Source of the DNA: Galbibacter kalidii
GTDB taxonomy: Bacteria; Bacteroidota; Bacteroidia; Flavobacteriales; Flavobacteriaceae
Assembly (NCBI RefSeq): GCF_026241135.1
Contig: NZ_JAPFGA010000015.1
Coordinates: forward strand, 1 to 64,000
Direction: 5' to 3'
Length of the DNA stretch: 64,000 nt
Shown here: piece by piece, positions 26,108-35,562 of the stretch
Numbering within the stretch: the first letter of the stretch is position 1
Layout: each line of letters starts with the position of its first letter
Program-made: the position numbers and the translations under genes
The notes under the pieces: model-generated
What the model was told of the DNA's origin: nothing
Databases searched by the model: none
What the model saw: the letters and a program-made list of their open reading frames with translations, nothing else

Positions 26108-28429
26108 TTATTGTTTTTTTAGTTCGTCAATCTTTTGTTTTGGCGCTAAAGCATTATGTGTTTTCTGAGTTGTTTTTCCGTTTAATGATACAACTTTTTC
26201 TAGTTGAACCTGTTCGGCATCAGAAGCGATTATTATCGTGTAATCTCCTTCGTCGCGAACCCATGCATCTTGTTCAGCATCAAAAGAACTCAACTCGTTT
26301 TCATTTATAGTAATGCTGATTTCCTGTGTGTTACCGGGCTCCAAAAGTTTGGTTTTTACAAAAGCTTTCAACTCTTTTGACGGTTTTTCGAGCGTGGTTT
26401 CCGGAGCATTTACGTACAGTTGAGCTATTTCTTTTCCAGTAACCTCCCCAGAATTGGTAATGCTGAATGAAACAGTAATGTCTTTATCATTTTTACTGAT
26501 TTCAAGACCGCTATATGAAAAGGCTGTGTATGAAAGTCCGAAACCAAAAGGGAAAGAGGGTTTTACATCAAACGTATCAAAATAGCGATAGCCTACATAA
26601 ATTCCTTCTTCATAAATCTCGGTGGAAGGCGAAGCAACCAAAGGGTTTGGAGAAGGAGGGGAGTCGGGATCATCCAGTGTTCCGGGGAAGTTCTTGCTGG
26701 AAGCTATGTCTTTAAAAGTTATAGGAAAGGTTGTAGGAAGTTTTCCACTTGGATTGACTTTTCCTGAGAGTACGTCTGCGATGGCATTTCCGGCTTCCTG
26801 TCCGGGTTGCCATGCCAACAAGATGGCATCGGCCAAGTCTTTCCAATTGGCGGTTTCAACAACGCCACCAATATTAAGCACTACAACAAACTTTTTGTTT
26901 TTGGCATGAAAAGCATCACTGATAGCTTTCATGGTAGCCAGTTCGTCTTCCGATAGCAGAAAATCGCCTTCCTTTTTCCTGTCCTGAAATTCACCCGAGG
27001 TCCTTCCGAAGGTAAAAACGGCAATATTGGTCTTATCGGCAATGGCTTCGAGTTCTTTATTGCTCCATTTCTTTTCCTTTACCAATACATCGGGTTCAAA
27101 AAAGAATTTTTTAGGGGGAATGTTTGCTTTTTCTTCTTCAATATAGTTTTTGTAGGTGCTTACAATGTCGTTATCGACAGCAAAACCTGCATTGGTCAGC
27201 CCTTTTTCCACAGAAATCATATAGCCCTTATTCACATCACCACTTCCTGTACCTCCGGCAATAGTTTCATAGGAAGTTACTCCAAACAGAGCAATTTTTT
27301 CTTCGGAAGGCAAGGGAAGTACATTGTTGTTCTTCAGTAATACCATTCCTGCTGTGGCAGCTTCACGTGCAAGCGTTTTATGGTCATCCAACGGAGGATT
27401 GTTTGAAGGTTGTTGTCCCTGGAATGACGGAGTTTTGGCATACTGATTTAAAATATAAAGGATGTTTCTATCTAAAATGGCTTCGTCTAGCTCCTCATTT
27501 TTTACAGCTTCAATAATGGCATTGGCCTGATCGATCCTACCGGGCATTAGCAGATCATTTCCGGCTTTCATTTGTGCTACCGGGTTTTTACCGCCAAACC
27601 AGTCGGTCATCACAAAACCTTTAAAATTCCATTCGTCCCTGAGAATGGTAGTGAGCAAATCTTTATTTTCAGAAGCGTAAACACCGTTTATTTTGTTATA
27701 GGATGACATTACTGCCCAAGGCTGTGATTTTTCAACCGCAATCCTGAATCCTTTCAGGTAAATTTCCCTTAATGCCCTTTCGCTTACGACAGTATTTAAA
27801 GCCATACGATTGGTTTCAGAATTATTGGCCACAAAGTGCTTGATGGTAGCTCCGATGCCTTCTGATTGAACGCCGTTTACAAATGCGGCGGCAATATTTC
27901 CCGAGAGTACCGGGTCTTCACTGTAATATTCAAAATTTCTTCCGCCAAGGGGATTTCTATGAATATTGAGCGCTGGAGCCAGTAAAAAATCTACTCCATA
28001 GGCTTTCCCTTCTTTTCCGAAGGCTTGTCCTACTTTATAGATGATGTCTTTGTCCCAACTCGATGCCAACAAAGTGGCGGTAGGGAAGGCTGTAGCATAA
28101 AAAGTTTTGTCAGGAATTCCTTCCCGCTCTGGGGCAATTCTGATTCCTGCGGGACCATCTGCAAAGACAACAGCGGGATAGCCCAATTTTTTTATGATAT
28201 AACCCGTTCCGGCAGCTCCAGGAACTTTGTTTTTTGTTGCTCCTACAGTAGCTTGTGGAGCTTCTCCTTCTTGGCCCATACCCGGAATATCCATTCCTGT
28301 ACCTATAAGGAAATATACTTTTTCTTCCAGACTGAGTTTGCCAATTTCTTTACTGAAATCGGTCGTTGTATTTTGCGCATTTACCGTGCAGTAAAAAGCA
28401 ATAAATAAGAATAAGATTGTTTTTTGCAT
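26108..28429 (-). CDS. Secreted glycoside hydrolase family 3 (beta-glucosidase type)
   Basis: This 773-residue enzyme has a signal peptide (residues 1-18), the GH3 TIM-barrel domain with the nucleophile D276 in 'FVMTDWFGG', the alpha/beta sandwich domain, and a C-terminal fibronectin-III-like domain ('SGEVTGKEIAQLYVNAPE'). It hydrolyses beta-linked glucose or xylose from oligosaccharide ends with retention. 'LAPALNIHRNPLGGRNFEYY' is the typical conserved block near residue 155. With the esterase downstream and the GH9 gene 22 kb away, it suggests beta-glucan or hemicellulose use. A small hairpin (26080-26092) lies after the stop. Confidence 0.93.
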   Translation of the reverse strand: MQKTILFLFIAFYCTVNAQNTTTDFSKEIGKLSLEEKVYFLIGTGMDIPGMGQEGEAPQATVGATKNKVPGAAGTGYIIKKLGYPAVVFADGPAGIRIAPEREGIPDKTFYATAFPTATLLASSWDKDIIYKVGQAFGKEGKAYGVDFLLAPALNIHRNPLGGRNFEYYSEDPVLSGNIAAAFVNGVQSEGIGATIKHFVANNSETNRMALNTVVSERALREIYLKGFRIAVEKSQPWAVMSSYNKINGVYASENKDLLTTILRDEWNFKGFVMTDWFGGKNPVAQMKAGNDLLMPGRIDQANAIIEAVKNEELDEAILDRNILYILNQYAKTPSFQGQQPSNNPPLDDHKTLAREAATAGMVLLKNNNVLPLPSEEKIALFGVTSYETIAGGTGSGDVNKGYMISVEKGLTNAGFAVDNDIVSTYKNYIEEEKANIPPKKFFFEPDVLVKEKKWSNKELEAIADKTNIAVFTFGRTSGEFQDRKKEGDFLLSEDELATMKAISDAFHAKNKKFVVVLNIGGVVETANWKDLADAILLAWQPGQEAGNAIADVLSGKVNPSGKLPTTFPITFKDIASSKNFPGTLDDPDSPPSPNPLVASPSTEIYEEGIYVGYRYFDTFDVKPSFPFGFGLSYTAFSYSGLEISKNDKDITVSFSITNSGEVTGKEIAQLYVNAPETTLEKPSKELKAFVKTKLLEPGNTQEISITINENELSSFDAEQDAWVRDEGDYTIIIASDAEQVQLEKVVSLNGKTTQKTHNALAPKQKIDELKKQ

Positions 28430-28474
28430 GACTTTTACATTAGTTAGTATAATAAGCTATCTCGGGGTAAAAAG

Positions 28475-28487
28475 CTCACTTAGTGAG
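28475..28487. repeat. CTCACTAAGTGAG repeat, copy 4 (opposite orientation)
   Basis: The plus strand reads ctcacttagtgag; on the minus strand it is TTTTTACTCACTAAGTGAG, matching the context of copies 1 and 2. It lies between the Crp-type gene's stop and the GH3 start. Confidence 0.7.
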
Positions 28488-28550
28488 TAAAAATCTGTAT
28501 TTTTTAAGCCAATTCAATTGATAATTGTCAAAAAATTATATAAAAAACAA

Positions 28551-29111
28551 TCAATTTCTTATTCTGCTCAGGGTTTCTGAGGTAATTCCCAAATAGGAGG
28601 CAATATATTGAAGTGGAACTTTTTGAAGAATTTCAGGTTGGTTTTTCAGCAATTTGTCATAGCGTTGTTTGGCGGTTTCAAACTGTATGGAATCCATTCT
28701 TTCCTGAGAAATCATCAAGGAATATGAAAACATTTTGATGATGAGCTGTGCAATATCGATATGGTTATAAGACAGTTCATACATCTCTTTTTTGGGAAGG
28801 TAAATGACTTCTGAATCTTCGAGACATTCAATAACCAATTTGCTGGGTTGTTCCTGAAAATAACTGGTGATGGAGAAGGAAAAACCTTTTTCGTCAGCAA
28901 ACCATTCGGTGATTTCTTTACCGTTTTTATAGTAGAAAGTTCTGGCAAATCCTTTATGGATAAAATAAATATGCTTACAAACTTCTCCGTGTTTTAAGAT
29001 GAAACTGTCTTTCGGAATACGTTTACTACTGAGGTGTTTTAAGAGGGCGTTTCTGCTTTTGTCGGATAGTGGACTAAGATCAGACAAAATATCTAAAAAT
29101 GCAGAAAACAT
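28551..29111 (-). CDS. Crp/Fnr-family transcriptional regulator
   Basis: A 186-residue regulator with a cyclic-nucleotide-binding-type beta roll (residues about 25-115, 'FILKHGEVCKHIYFIHKGFA') and a short C-terminal helix-turn-helix 'QYIASYLGITSETLSRIR'. Many Bacteroidota relatives bind no known ligand. No iron-sulfur cysteine cluster as in Fnr is visible. It lies 14 bp after the HU/SPOR gene and upstream of the GH3 gene. Which genes it controls is unknown. Confidence 0.88.
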   Translation of the reverse strand: MFSAFLDILSDLSPLSDKSRNALLKHLSSKRIPKDSFILKHGEVCKHIYFIHKGFARTFYYKNGKEITEWFADEKGFSFSITSYFQEQPSKLVIECLEDSEVIYLPKKEMYELSYNHIDIAQLIIKMFSYSLMISQERMDSIQFETAKQRYDKLLKNQPEILQKVPLQYIASYLGITSETLSRIRN

Positions 29112-29125
29112 AAGGATTGAATTAG

Positions 29126-30067
29126 TTAATCAATCTCATCTACCAACAACCATGCTTCAGGAGATTCAGTCCGTTTTATTTTCCGAAGGGATTTTAAAGC
29201 TTCCGGAACTGTAGTAAAACTGGCATAAGTAACTTGATGAAGTCCGTATTTGTTTTTACCGATACGCTCTGCATCATAACCTTTTTCTCTCAGTTGGCGC
29301 ACTTTTTTGTCAGCGTTTTCTTCAACTCTGAAGGCTCCACCAACAATATGGTATTTTAAAGGTTCTTTTTCCACTTTTACGGTGATAGAAGGAATTTCAA
29401 GAGGTGTAGTATCGAAAAAGGTGGCTTTTTGAATGTCTTTCTCCACTTGTTCCTGAGCCTCTTGCTGTGCTACCTGTGCTCGTTGTGCAGTATAGGTGTT
29501 TACATAGCGGTAACCAACAGTTCCTGCAGAAAGTGCTAAAAGGAAAATCGCAGCATATTTTAAATAAGAGCGATTCTTTCTTTTTTCCGGAGTAAAGGCG
29601 ATAGGTGCTTTTTCTTCTAGTACTTCCACTTCTTTTTTAAGTTCTTCCCGAGTAATCGAAGGTGATACAAAAGAAGAGAACCCGAATGAGGATGTTAAGT
29701 AGTTCGTGTGATATGATGGTTGGAATATTATTTTCTTATCCTGATTAAGTGAAAGTTCACCAATGTTTTTGAATTCCAGTACTTCCTCATCTTCCAAAGC
29801 TTTTTTCCAAGAAAGGACAGCTGTTTCAATTTTTTTTGAAGCATCTTCATATGGAATTTCCTGAGTCTCTGCAATGTGTTTTGTCAAGAGGCCATCATTA
29901 GACTTCAACTGCTCGTTAAAAGAAACAGATTTTGATGGCGGATAGAAAGCATTTGTCGTATAATGCACCTTAGCAGGGCGGTGTTGGGTCAAAAATGACC
30001 CAAACCCGGGAACAGTTACACATTCGTATCGATACAACAAGTCGCTTATGTAATTCTCTATTCGCAT
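29126..30067 (-). CDS. HU-like/CCDC81 and SPOR domain membrane protein
   Basis: A 313-residue protein starting at ATG 30067 ('MRIENYISDLLYRYECVTVP'). The N-terminal 120 residues resemble the HU-CCDC81 bacterial domain pair. A single membrane helix follows near 178-198 ('LKYAAIFLLALSAGTVGY'), and a C-terminal SPOR domain ('YHIVGGAFRVEENADKKVRQ') binds denuded peptidoglycan at division sites. It is probably anchored in the inner membrane with SPOR in the periplasm. The longer frame to 30097 adds ten residues without family support. Confidence 0.85.
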   Translation of the reverse strand: MRIENYISDLLYRYECVTVPGFGSFLTQHRPAKVHYTTNAFYPPSKSVSFNEQLKSNDGLLTKHIAETQEIPYEDASKKIETAVLSWKKALEDEEVLEFKNIGELSLNQDKKIIFQPSYHTNYLTSSFGFSSFVSPSITREELKKEVEVLEEKAPIAFTPEKRKNRSYLKYAAIFLLALSAGTVGYRYVNTYTAQRAQVAQQEAQEQVEKDIQKATFFDTTPLEIPSITVKVEKEPLKYHIVGGAFRVEENADKKVRQLREKGYDAERIGKNKYGLHQVTYASFTTVPEALKSLRKIKRTESPEAWLLVDEID

Positions 30068-30218
30068 ATAACAAAGATGTGAAAAAATAGTGTTCAATAA
30101 AAAAATGTTTTTAAGATTTTATCAACAGTAGGTTTTTTTCGCAGAACTCATCTTGACTTTTATGATTGAAGCGAGAAATAGGGATTTTTACCCCAGATGA
30201 AGGCTTTTTTGCACCGCA

Positions 30219-30233
30219 TCCGCCTCAGGCGGA
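30219..30233. repeat. GC-rich palindrome tccgcctcaggcgga
   Basis: A perfect inverted repeat in an AT-rich spacer before dprA, followed by cgggg. It belongs to the same GC-rich class as 4345-4359. Confidence 0.65.
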
Positions 30234-30338
30234 CGGGGTAAGAAAAAGGTGAAATATGGGGTGAAAAGACCATTTTGTAGCCAATTAGGAAAAGTGAAGA
30301 TGAGTTTGTTACTTGCATATTGATATTCAAATTATTGT

Positions 30339-31448
30339 ATGGAGGATAAAGAACTCTTTTTTTTACTGGCATTACAACACGCACATAATGTAGGGGATGT
30401 TACTGCCAAAAAATTGCTTCATCATTGTGGTAATGCCGAAGCTATTTTTAATGAAAAATCCGGAAATCTGGTTAAAATTGAAAGGATTGGACGATTGACG
30501 ATCAAAAATGTGCTCGACAAGGAAAATCTTTATGCAGCTGAAAAAGAATTGGAATATTTGAGAGAAGAAAACATAAAGGTTTGTGCGTATAATGAAGAAA
30601 GTTATCCTGAAAAACTAAAGCATTGCATCGACGGACCTATCCTTTTGTTTGGGAAGGGAAATATGGAATATTCAAATCCCCGTCAAAGAATATTGAGTGT
30701 GGTAGGCACGCGTCAAATTACTTCCTACGGAAATGCTTTTTGCGAACAATTTATAGAAGATATTGCGCCTTTCAATCCGATTATAGTGAGTGGTTTTGCT
30801 TACGGAGTAGATATTTGTGCACACAAGGCAGCGATAAAAAATGAATTGCAAACCATAGGTTGTCTCGCTCATGGATTGAATCAATTATATCCGAAGGCAC
30901 ATAAAAAATACGTGGATCAGGTAGAGCAGAATGGTGGATTTCTTACCGATTTTTGGAGTTCAGATGACCTGGACCCAAAGAATTTCCTTCGGAGGAATCG
31001 AATAGTTGCGGGTATGTCTGAAGCAACTGTTGTGATTGAATCAGCACATAAAGGAGGAAGTTTGGTTACAGCCGATATCGCTGCTTCATACCATAGAGAT
31101 GTTTTTGCAGTACCCGGTAGGGCGCAAGACAAATACAGCGAAGGCTGTAATAACCTGATTAAAAGTCAGCAGGCACATATGCTTACTTCTGCGGCCGATT
31201 TGGTGTATTTGTTGGGGTGGGAACTGGAAGAGGCTGAAACACCTACGGTACAAAAACAATTGTTTGTAGAGCTGGAAGCTACGGAGCAAAAAATATACGA
31301 CTACCTCACTAAAAAAGGAAAAGAGTTGCTGGACGTTATCGCTTTGGATTGCGAGATGCCTGTGCATAAACTCACATCAACCTTATTGGCGATGGAAATG
31401 AAAGGTGTGATCCGTCCTTTACCCGGTAAATTGTTTGAAGCAGTTTAA
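30339..31448 (+). CDS. dprA: DNA-processing protein DprA
   Basis: A 369-residue DprA that loads RecA onto incoming single-stranded DNA in natural transformation. It has an N-terminal helix-hairpin region, the Rossmann core with 'VVGTRQITSYG' near residue 122 and 'IVSGFAYGVDICAH' near 148, the 'KGGSLVTADIA' signature, and a C-terminal winged-helix-like domain. The stop overlaps the trpS stop on the other strand by 4 bp. recA is 5 kb away. No other competence gene is seen in the window. Confidence 0.95.
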   Translation: MEDKELFFLLALQHAHNVGDVTAKKLLHHCGNAEAIFNEKSGNLVKIERIGRLTIKNVLDKENLYAAEKELEYLREENIKVCAYNEESYPEKLKHCIDGPILLFGKGNMEYSNPRQRILSVVGTRQITSYGNAFCEQFIEDIAPFNPIIVSGFAYGVDICAHKAAIKNELQTIGCLAHGLNQLYPKAHKKYVDQVEQNGGFLTDFWSSDDLDPKNFLRRNRIVAGMSEATVVIESAHKGGSLVTADIAASYHRDVFAVPGRAQDKYSEGCNNLIKSQQAHMLTSAADLVYLLGWELEEAETPTVQKQLFVELEATEQKIYDYLTKKGKELLDVIALDCEMPVHKLTSTLLAMEMKGVIRPLPGKLFEAV

Positions 31449-32413
31449 TACCCAATCTTCCCTCGTACCCTTGCCAAGGTTTCGTTGGCTACTTTTTTGG
31501 CTTTTTTAGCGCCAATAGCCAGAGCATCGTCAATTTCGTTGAGGTTATCCATGTAATAATTAAAGCGCTCCCTTTCCGTAGCAAATTTTTCAATAATCAA
31601 TTCGTATAAAGCTTGTTTGGCATGTCCGTATCCGTAACCACCTTGCTCATAGTTGGTGCGCATTGTTGCAATTTGTTCTTCGGAAGCCAATAATTGATAT
31701 AAACCAAAAACATTACAAGTGTCCGGATTTTTCGGTTCCTCTAACGGTGTACTGTCGGTTTCGATGCTCATCACCTGTTTGCGCAGTTTTTTATCGGGCA
31801 GGAAAATATTGATGATGTTGTTTCTCGACTTGCTCATTTTATTTCCGTCGGTTCCGGGAATATACATGGTTTCCTCTTGTACTTTTCCTTCAGGAATTAC
31901 AAAGGTTTCCCCAATTTGAGTGTGCATTCTTGAAGCGACATCGCGTGTCATTTCAAGGTGTTGCATTTGGTCTTTTCCTACCGGAACGATTTCAGCATCA
32001 TAAAGCAAAATATCGGCTGCCATCAACATGGGGTAGGTGAAGAGTCCGGCGTTTACGTCCTCCAGTCGATCAGCTTTGTCTTTAAACGAATGCGCCAGTG
32101 TTAATCGTTGATACGGGAAATAACAACTCAGGTACCAAGTGAGTTCTGCCGTTTGCGGAACGTCACTTTGGCGATAGAAAACCACCCGGTTGATATCCAG
32201 CCCAAAGGCAAGCCAAGCAGCAGCGACAGTATAAGTATTGCTCCTCAGTGTTGTTCCATCCTTTATTTGTGTGAGCGAGTGCATGTCCGCAATAAAAAGA
32301 AAGGAGTCATTTTCAGGTTTTTCCGCCATTTTTATTGCGGGAACGATGGCTCCCAATAAATTCCCCAAGTGTGGAGTCCCTGTGCTTTGTATGCCTGTAA
32401 GTATTCTTGCCAT
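31445..32413 (-). CDS. trpS: Tryptophanyl-tRNA synthetase
   Basis: A 322-residue class Ic synthetase. The HIGH-type motif is TPHLGN (residues 13-18) and the KMSKS motif is at 192-196. Conserved blocks such as 'YPMLMAADILLYDA' are intact. It ligates Trp to tRNA-Trp. A consensus -7 element 82 bp upstream (32495-32502) implies a leader of about 70 nt with AT-rich direct repeats, but I see no Trp-rich leader peptide or clear T-box. Confidence 0.97.
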   Translation of the reverse strand: MARILTGIQSTGTPHLGNLLGAIVPAIKMAEKPENDSFLFIADMHSLTQIKDGTTLRSNTYTVAAAWLAFGLDINRVVFYRQSDVPQTAELTWYLSCYFPYQRLTLAHSFKDKADRLEDVNAGLFTYPMLMAADILLYDAEIVPVGKDQMQHLEMTRDVASRMHTQIGETFVIPEGKVQEETMYIPGTDGNKMSKSRNNIINIFLPDKKLRKQVMSIETDSTPLEEPKNPDTCNVFGLYQLLASEEQIATMRTNYEQGGYGYGHAKQALYELIIEKFATERERFNYYMDNLNEIDDALAIGAKKAKKVANETLARVRGKIGY

Positions 32414-32494
32414 TATGTTATTGGTTATTGAGTTGATGAACCCTAATTCCTATTAACTAATAACAGTTATCTATTAACTATTAATAATAGGCTG

Positions 32495-32502
32495 CAAAGG
32501 TA
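32495..32502 (-). promoter_or_regulatory. -7 promoter element of trpS
   Basis: On the minus strand the sequence is TACCTTTG, within TACCTTTGCAGC, the same 12-mer as before atpB and thiL. No TTG at -33 was found. Confidence 0.55.
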
Positions 32503-32599
32503 AAACGTTTTGTGAAATGCCCATAACTTAATTTTGTGTATCTACCTTAAGCTTTTGGGATGTGAGGATTGTTCGTTGTAAAACAATAGAGATTATCAG

Positions 32600-33376
32600 A
32601 TGAAAAGTATATCACAATTGTTTATTTTTGATTCCATGATCAAACTCATTACCCGATTTTTACAACTACTATACAGAATATGGTTCTATTTACTGGTGGC
32701 CATACCCATCATTGTATTTTTCCCCCTCCTTTTGGTTTTGACTTCCAGTGAGCGGTTATATCCGCAGTGTTTTTGGTTTGCCCGTAATGTGTGGGCCAAT
32801 TTTATCCTCTACGGAATGTTCTTTCTCCCTAGGATAGAAAGAGAACAAAAATTGGAAAAGGGGAAGAGTTATATGCTTATTGCCAATCATACTTCTATGG
32901 CCGATATCATGATGATGCTGAGAGCTTCAAAAAACCCTTTTGTTTTTGTGGGAAAGAAAGAGCTGGCCAAGATCCCTATTTTCGGATTTGTCTATAAAAG
33001 AATCTGTATTTTGGTTGATAGGAGTTCTTCACAGAGCAGAACAGCGGTCTATAAACGTGCAAAAAGGCGTCTGGATCAAGGGTTGAGCATTTGTATTTTC
33101 CCTGAAGGCGGAGTGCCCGACGACAGCTCTGTTGTTTTAGATAGGTTTAAAGACGGAGCTTTTAAATTGGCCATAGCACACGAAATTCCTGTAGTGCCTA
33201 TTGCATTTTTGGACAATAAAAAGCGTTTTTCCTATGACTTTTTCAGCTGTTCACCGGGAATGATGCGTGCAAGGGTACATAAATTCATTAAAACAGAAGG
33301 ATTGGAATCTTCCGATAGTGATATCATAAAAGAAAAAGCCCGTAAAGTTATTTACGACGGATTGACTTCTGAATAG
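32600..33376 (+). CDS. 1-acyl-glycerol-3-phosphate acyltransferase (PlsC family)
   Basis: A 258-residue membrane acyltransferase making phosphatidic acid in phospholipid synthesis. The catalytic NHxxxxD motif is NHTSMAD near residue 97 and the substrate motif is FPEGG near 167, after two N-terminal hydrophobic helices. The start could instead be ATG 32636 ('MIKLITRFLQLL'). A -7-like TATTTTTG at 32623-32630 lies between the two ATGs and would favour the shorter form, possibly leaderless. Both include all domains. Confidence 0.88.
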   Translation: MKSISQLFIFDSMIKLITRFLQLLYRIWFYLLVAIPIIVFFPLLLVLTSSERLYPQCFWFARNVWANFILYGMFFLPRIEREQKLEKGKSYMLIANHTSMADIMMMLRASKNPFVFVGKKELAKIPIFGFVYKRICILVDRSSSQSRTAVYKRAKRRLDQGLSICIFPEGGVPDDSSVVLDRFKDGAFKLAIAHEIPVVPIAFLDNKKRFSYDFFSCSPGMMRARVHKFIKTEGLESSDSDIIKEKARKVIYDGLTSE

Positions 33377-33403
33377 TTAGCTTTACTGTCACATAAAAAA
33401 AGC

Positions 33404-33427
33404 CCCTTTCCGAAGAAGTGGAAAGGG
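33404..33427. terminator. Hairpin between convergent genes
   Basis: ccctttcc (33404-33411) pairs with ggaaaggg (33420-33427), preceded by seven A. It has a proper A run for minus-strand reading (T run after the stem), so it most likely ends the sigma/beta-barrel operon, and perhaps also the acyltransferase gene. Confidence 0.6.
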
Positions 33428-33487
33428 AACTTCTTTTCAGGTCTCTTGCCGAAGCAAGTTTAACCTAACCAACTAAAAATTAAAAAC

Positions 33488-34993
33488 CTAAAACTTAAAA
33501 CTTAGGCCGGTGTAAACACCCAAGATATACGGACTAAATCCGCCATCTTCTCTTGAAAAGGTGTTTAATTGATATTTAAACATGGGTTCCAGATTGAACA
33601 ATACCTTGTCTGATACTTGATAATCCAATCCAATCCCGATATTGGTGCTGAAACTCAAATCGTTTACATTATTGGCATGTCCCACTTCGGTTTCCAGATT
33701 GTTTGTCTTCAGGGAAACTTCATTGGCGGTGAGGAAAAGCGAACTTACCCCTCCGATAATGTTAACACCAAATTTATTGTCGATAAGACGATATTTAAGC
33801 TCCATTGGCACTTCCAAATAACCAAATTTCTGATTCATCGATCCTGTTTCGGTGATGGACTCCGGTCTTGACAAGACTTCGCTGTTTAATGCAGCAGATT
33901 TTTGATCGGCTACATTTACAGTAGGCTCAGGCCTGTTAAAGGTGATATTGGCCAAAGCGCCATTTGAAGCGATCACTGACGGACTGAATTCAATATTGTC
34001 CGTGGTATAACCCACTTTTACATTGCTGACTCCTGATCGGATACTCAATCGCTTGCTGATGTTGTAAGCAATATTGATCCCTACACTCATGTTGAAACCG
34101 CCTTCTTTGCTATTGTTGGCAAATTCCTGACTTATGGGGGATCCGTTGCTCAAGGTGTTGTAATACACCGGAGCTATATTCGGATTTACCGCCCAGCGTG
34201 AATTTTGGGTGTCAACTACGGGATCAGTTTCTTCTTCATTTTCCATTTCGGCAACTGCTTCCAAAAGCGATTTCTTTTCGGTTAGTGTGTCCTTTTCCTC
34301 TTGATTTTGCTGATTGGCATCATTTTGAGCCACTTCAGTTTTTTCTTTTTCCGGTGAAACGGGTTGTTGGGTTACAATCTCAGTTTCCTCTTGTTTATCA
34401 ACAGGAGTCTCTTTGTTTGTCTCTGTTGTCTCCACCTGTGCAATTTCTCCCCTTCCTTTATCTGTTGCATCGATTTCATCATTTGTAAGATTTTTATCGA
34501 TGTTTTCTTGCGTAACCGTAGGTTCGTTTGTTGTTTTTCTCTGCTGATCGCTATTTACCCATTCATCCTCAGCATCTTTTTGGATAGTCTGCTGGTCAGT
34601 TTCAACGGATGTATTTTTGATGTCTTCTTCGGAAGACGTATCTGTTTCCGTGTTTACAATTTCGTTTTGAGGGTTATCTGTGTCCAATGGATCAACAACA
34701 TCATTCTTTTCAGTTGAATTTGATTCTTTTATCTCATTTTCAGTATCCGTTACGCTGTTTGATTCAGGGAAAGGTTGGTCGTCATTGTTAAAAAACACAT
34801 TTCCAGCTAAAAACAGAATAGCTATTGCCGCAGCGATACCGCCCAATTTCCACCACAGCGGAATCACATTCCGTTTTGTCTTTTTATTGTCCAACGAAGC
34901 CTCAATAGAAGTCCACACACGCTCAGGTGGGTTATATTCAAAGTCCTTAAACTTCTCTTGAAATAAACGTTCTATATTTTTTTTCTCCTTCAT
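33488..34993 (-). CDS. Membrane-anchored outer-membrane beta-barrel protein paired with an ECF sigma factor
   Basis: A 501-residue protein of three parts. Residues 1-45 are cytoplasmic and include 'FEYNPPERVWTSIEASL', with one membrane helix at about 46-66. A highly polar, acidic, Thr/Asn/Gln-rich linker of about 195 residues runs to about 265. Last comes a beta-stranded domain (about 266-501) ending in 'GLSFKF', with the terminal Phe typical of outer-membrane barrels. The start is 6 bp after the sigma gene. Such proteins are annotated as outer-membrane beta-barrel proteins in flavobacteria. I infer that the cytoplasmic end may hold the sigma factor as an anti-sigma, so that the protein bridges both membranes. 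Confidence 0.75.
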   Translation of the reverse strand: MKEKKNIERLFQEKFKDFEYNPPERVWTSIEASLDNKKTKRNVIPLWWKLGGIAAAIAILFLAGNVFFNNDDQPFPESNSVTDTENEIKESNSTEKNDVVDPLDTDNPQNEIVNTETDTSSEEDIKNTSVETDQQTIQKDAEDEWVNSDQQRKTTNEPTVTQENIDKNLTNDEIDATDKGRGEIAQVETTETNKETPVDKQEETEIVTQQPVSPEKEKTEVAQNDANQQNQEEKDTLTEKKSLLEAVAEMENEEETDPVVDTQNSRWAVNPNIAPVYYNTLSNGSPISQEFANNSKEGGFNMSVGINIAYNISKRLSIRSGVSNVKVGYTTDNIEFSPSVIASNGALANITFNRPEPTVNVADQKSAALNSEVLSRPESITETGSMNQKFGYLEVPMELKYRLIDNKFGVNIIGGVSSLFLTANEVSLKTNNLETEVGHANNVNDLSFSTNIGIGLDYQVSDKVLFNLEPMFKYQLNTFSREDGGFSPYILGVYTGLSFKF

Positions 34994-34999
34994 AGTCTT

Positions 35000-35539
35000 T
35001 TACACCGAGTTGGCCCGGTTGTTTGTTGCATCTTCTTCAATTTTATTTCTCAATGTCATTTTGGCTCTTGCCAGGTTCGATTTTGAAGTGCCTTCGCTAA
35101 TATTCAACATATCGGCAATTTCTTTGTGCGAATACCCGTCCATTACATACAAATTGAATGTAAGGCGATAACGATCGGGCAATTCCTGAATCAATTTCAG
35201 CAAATAATCCAAAGAAACAGTTTCATCAACATCTACCATTACATCTGCTTCTAAATGATTGGGTAAGGTGTCGAAAATTCCTTCTTTTCGATATTTTTGG
35301 AGCACCGTGTTTATGGTAACCCGCTTTATCCAACCTTCAAAAGAACCTTTAAAATTATATTTATCAATTTTTTCAAAAATAACCATAAAGCTATCGTGCA
35401 GATTGTCTTCTGCCTCTGTTTGGTTGCGGGAATACTTAAGGCATACGGTATAAAGCTTGGTGTTAAAAAGTTTATAAAGTTGTTCTTGAGCCTTTCTTTC
35501 CTGCCGCTTACATTGCTTTATGAGCTGTTCTAAACTCAC
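35000..35539 (-). CDS. ECF-type RNA polymerase sigma factor
   Basis: A 179-residue sigma-70 family factor. Region 2 is at about 15-80 ('LYTVCLKYSRNQTEAEDNLHDSFM') and region 4 is at about 120-170 with the helix-turn-helix 'YSHKEIADMLNISEGTSKSNLARAK'. It directs RNA polymerase to specific promoters. The next gene, 6 bp on, is a membrane-anchored barrel protein that probably regulates it. No target promoter can be assigned. Confidence 0.92.
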   Translation of the reverse strand: MSLEQLIKQCKRQERKAQEQLYKLFNTKLYTVCLKYSRNQTEAEDNLHDSFMVIFEKIDKYNFKGSFEGWIKRVTINTVLQKYRKEGIFDTLPNHLEADVMVDVDETVSLDYLLKLIQELPDRYRLTFNLYVMDGYSHKEIADMLNISEGTSKSNLARAKMTLRNKIEEDATNNRANSV

Positions 35540-35562
35540 TCAAAAGGGTTATTTTTTTGTTT

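Noticed and set aside
32414-32494. T-box or Trp attenuator in the trpS leader
   Set aside because: No T-box sequence, Trp-rich leader peptide or terminator/antiterminator pair was found; only AT-rich direct repeats.
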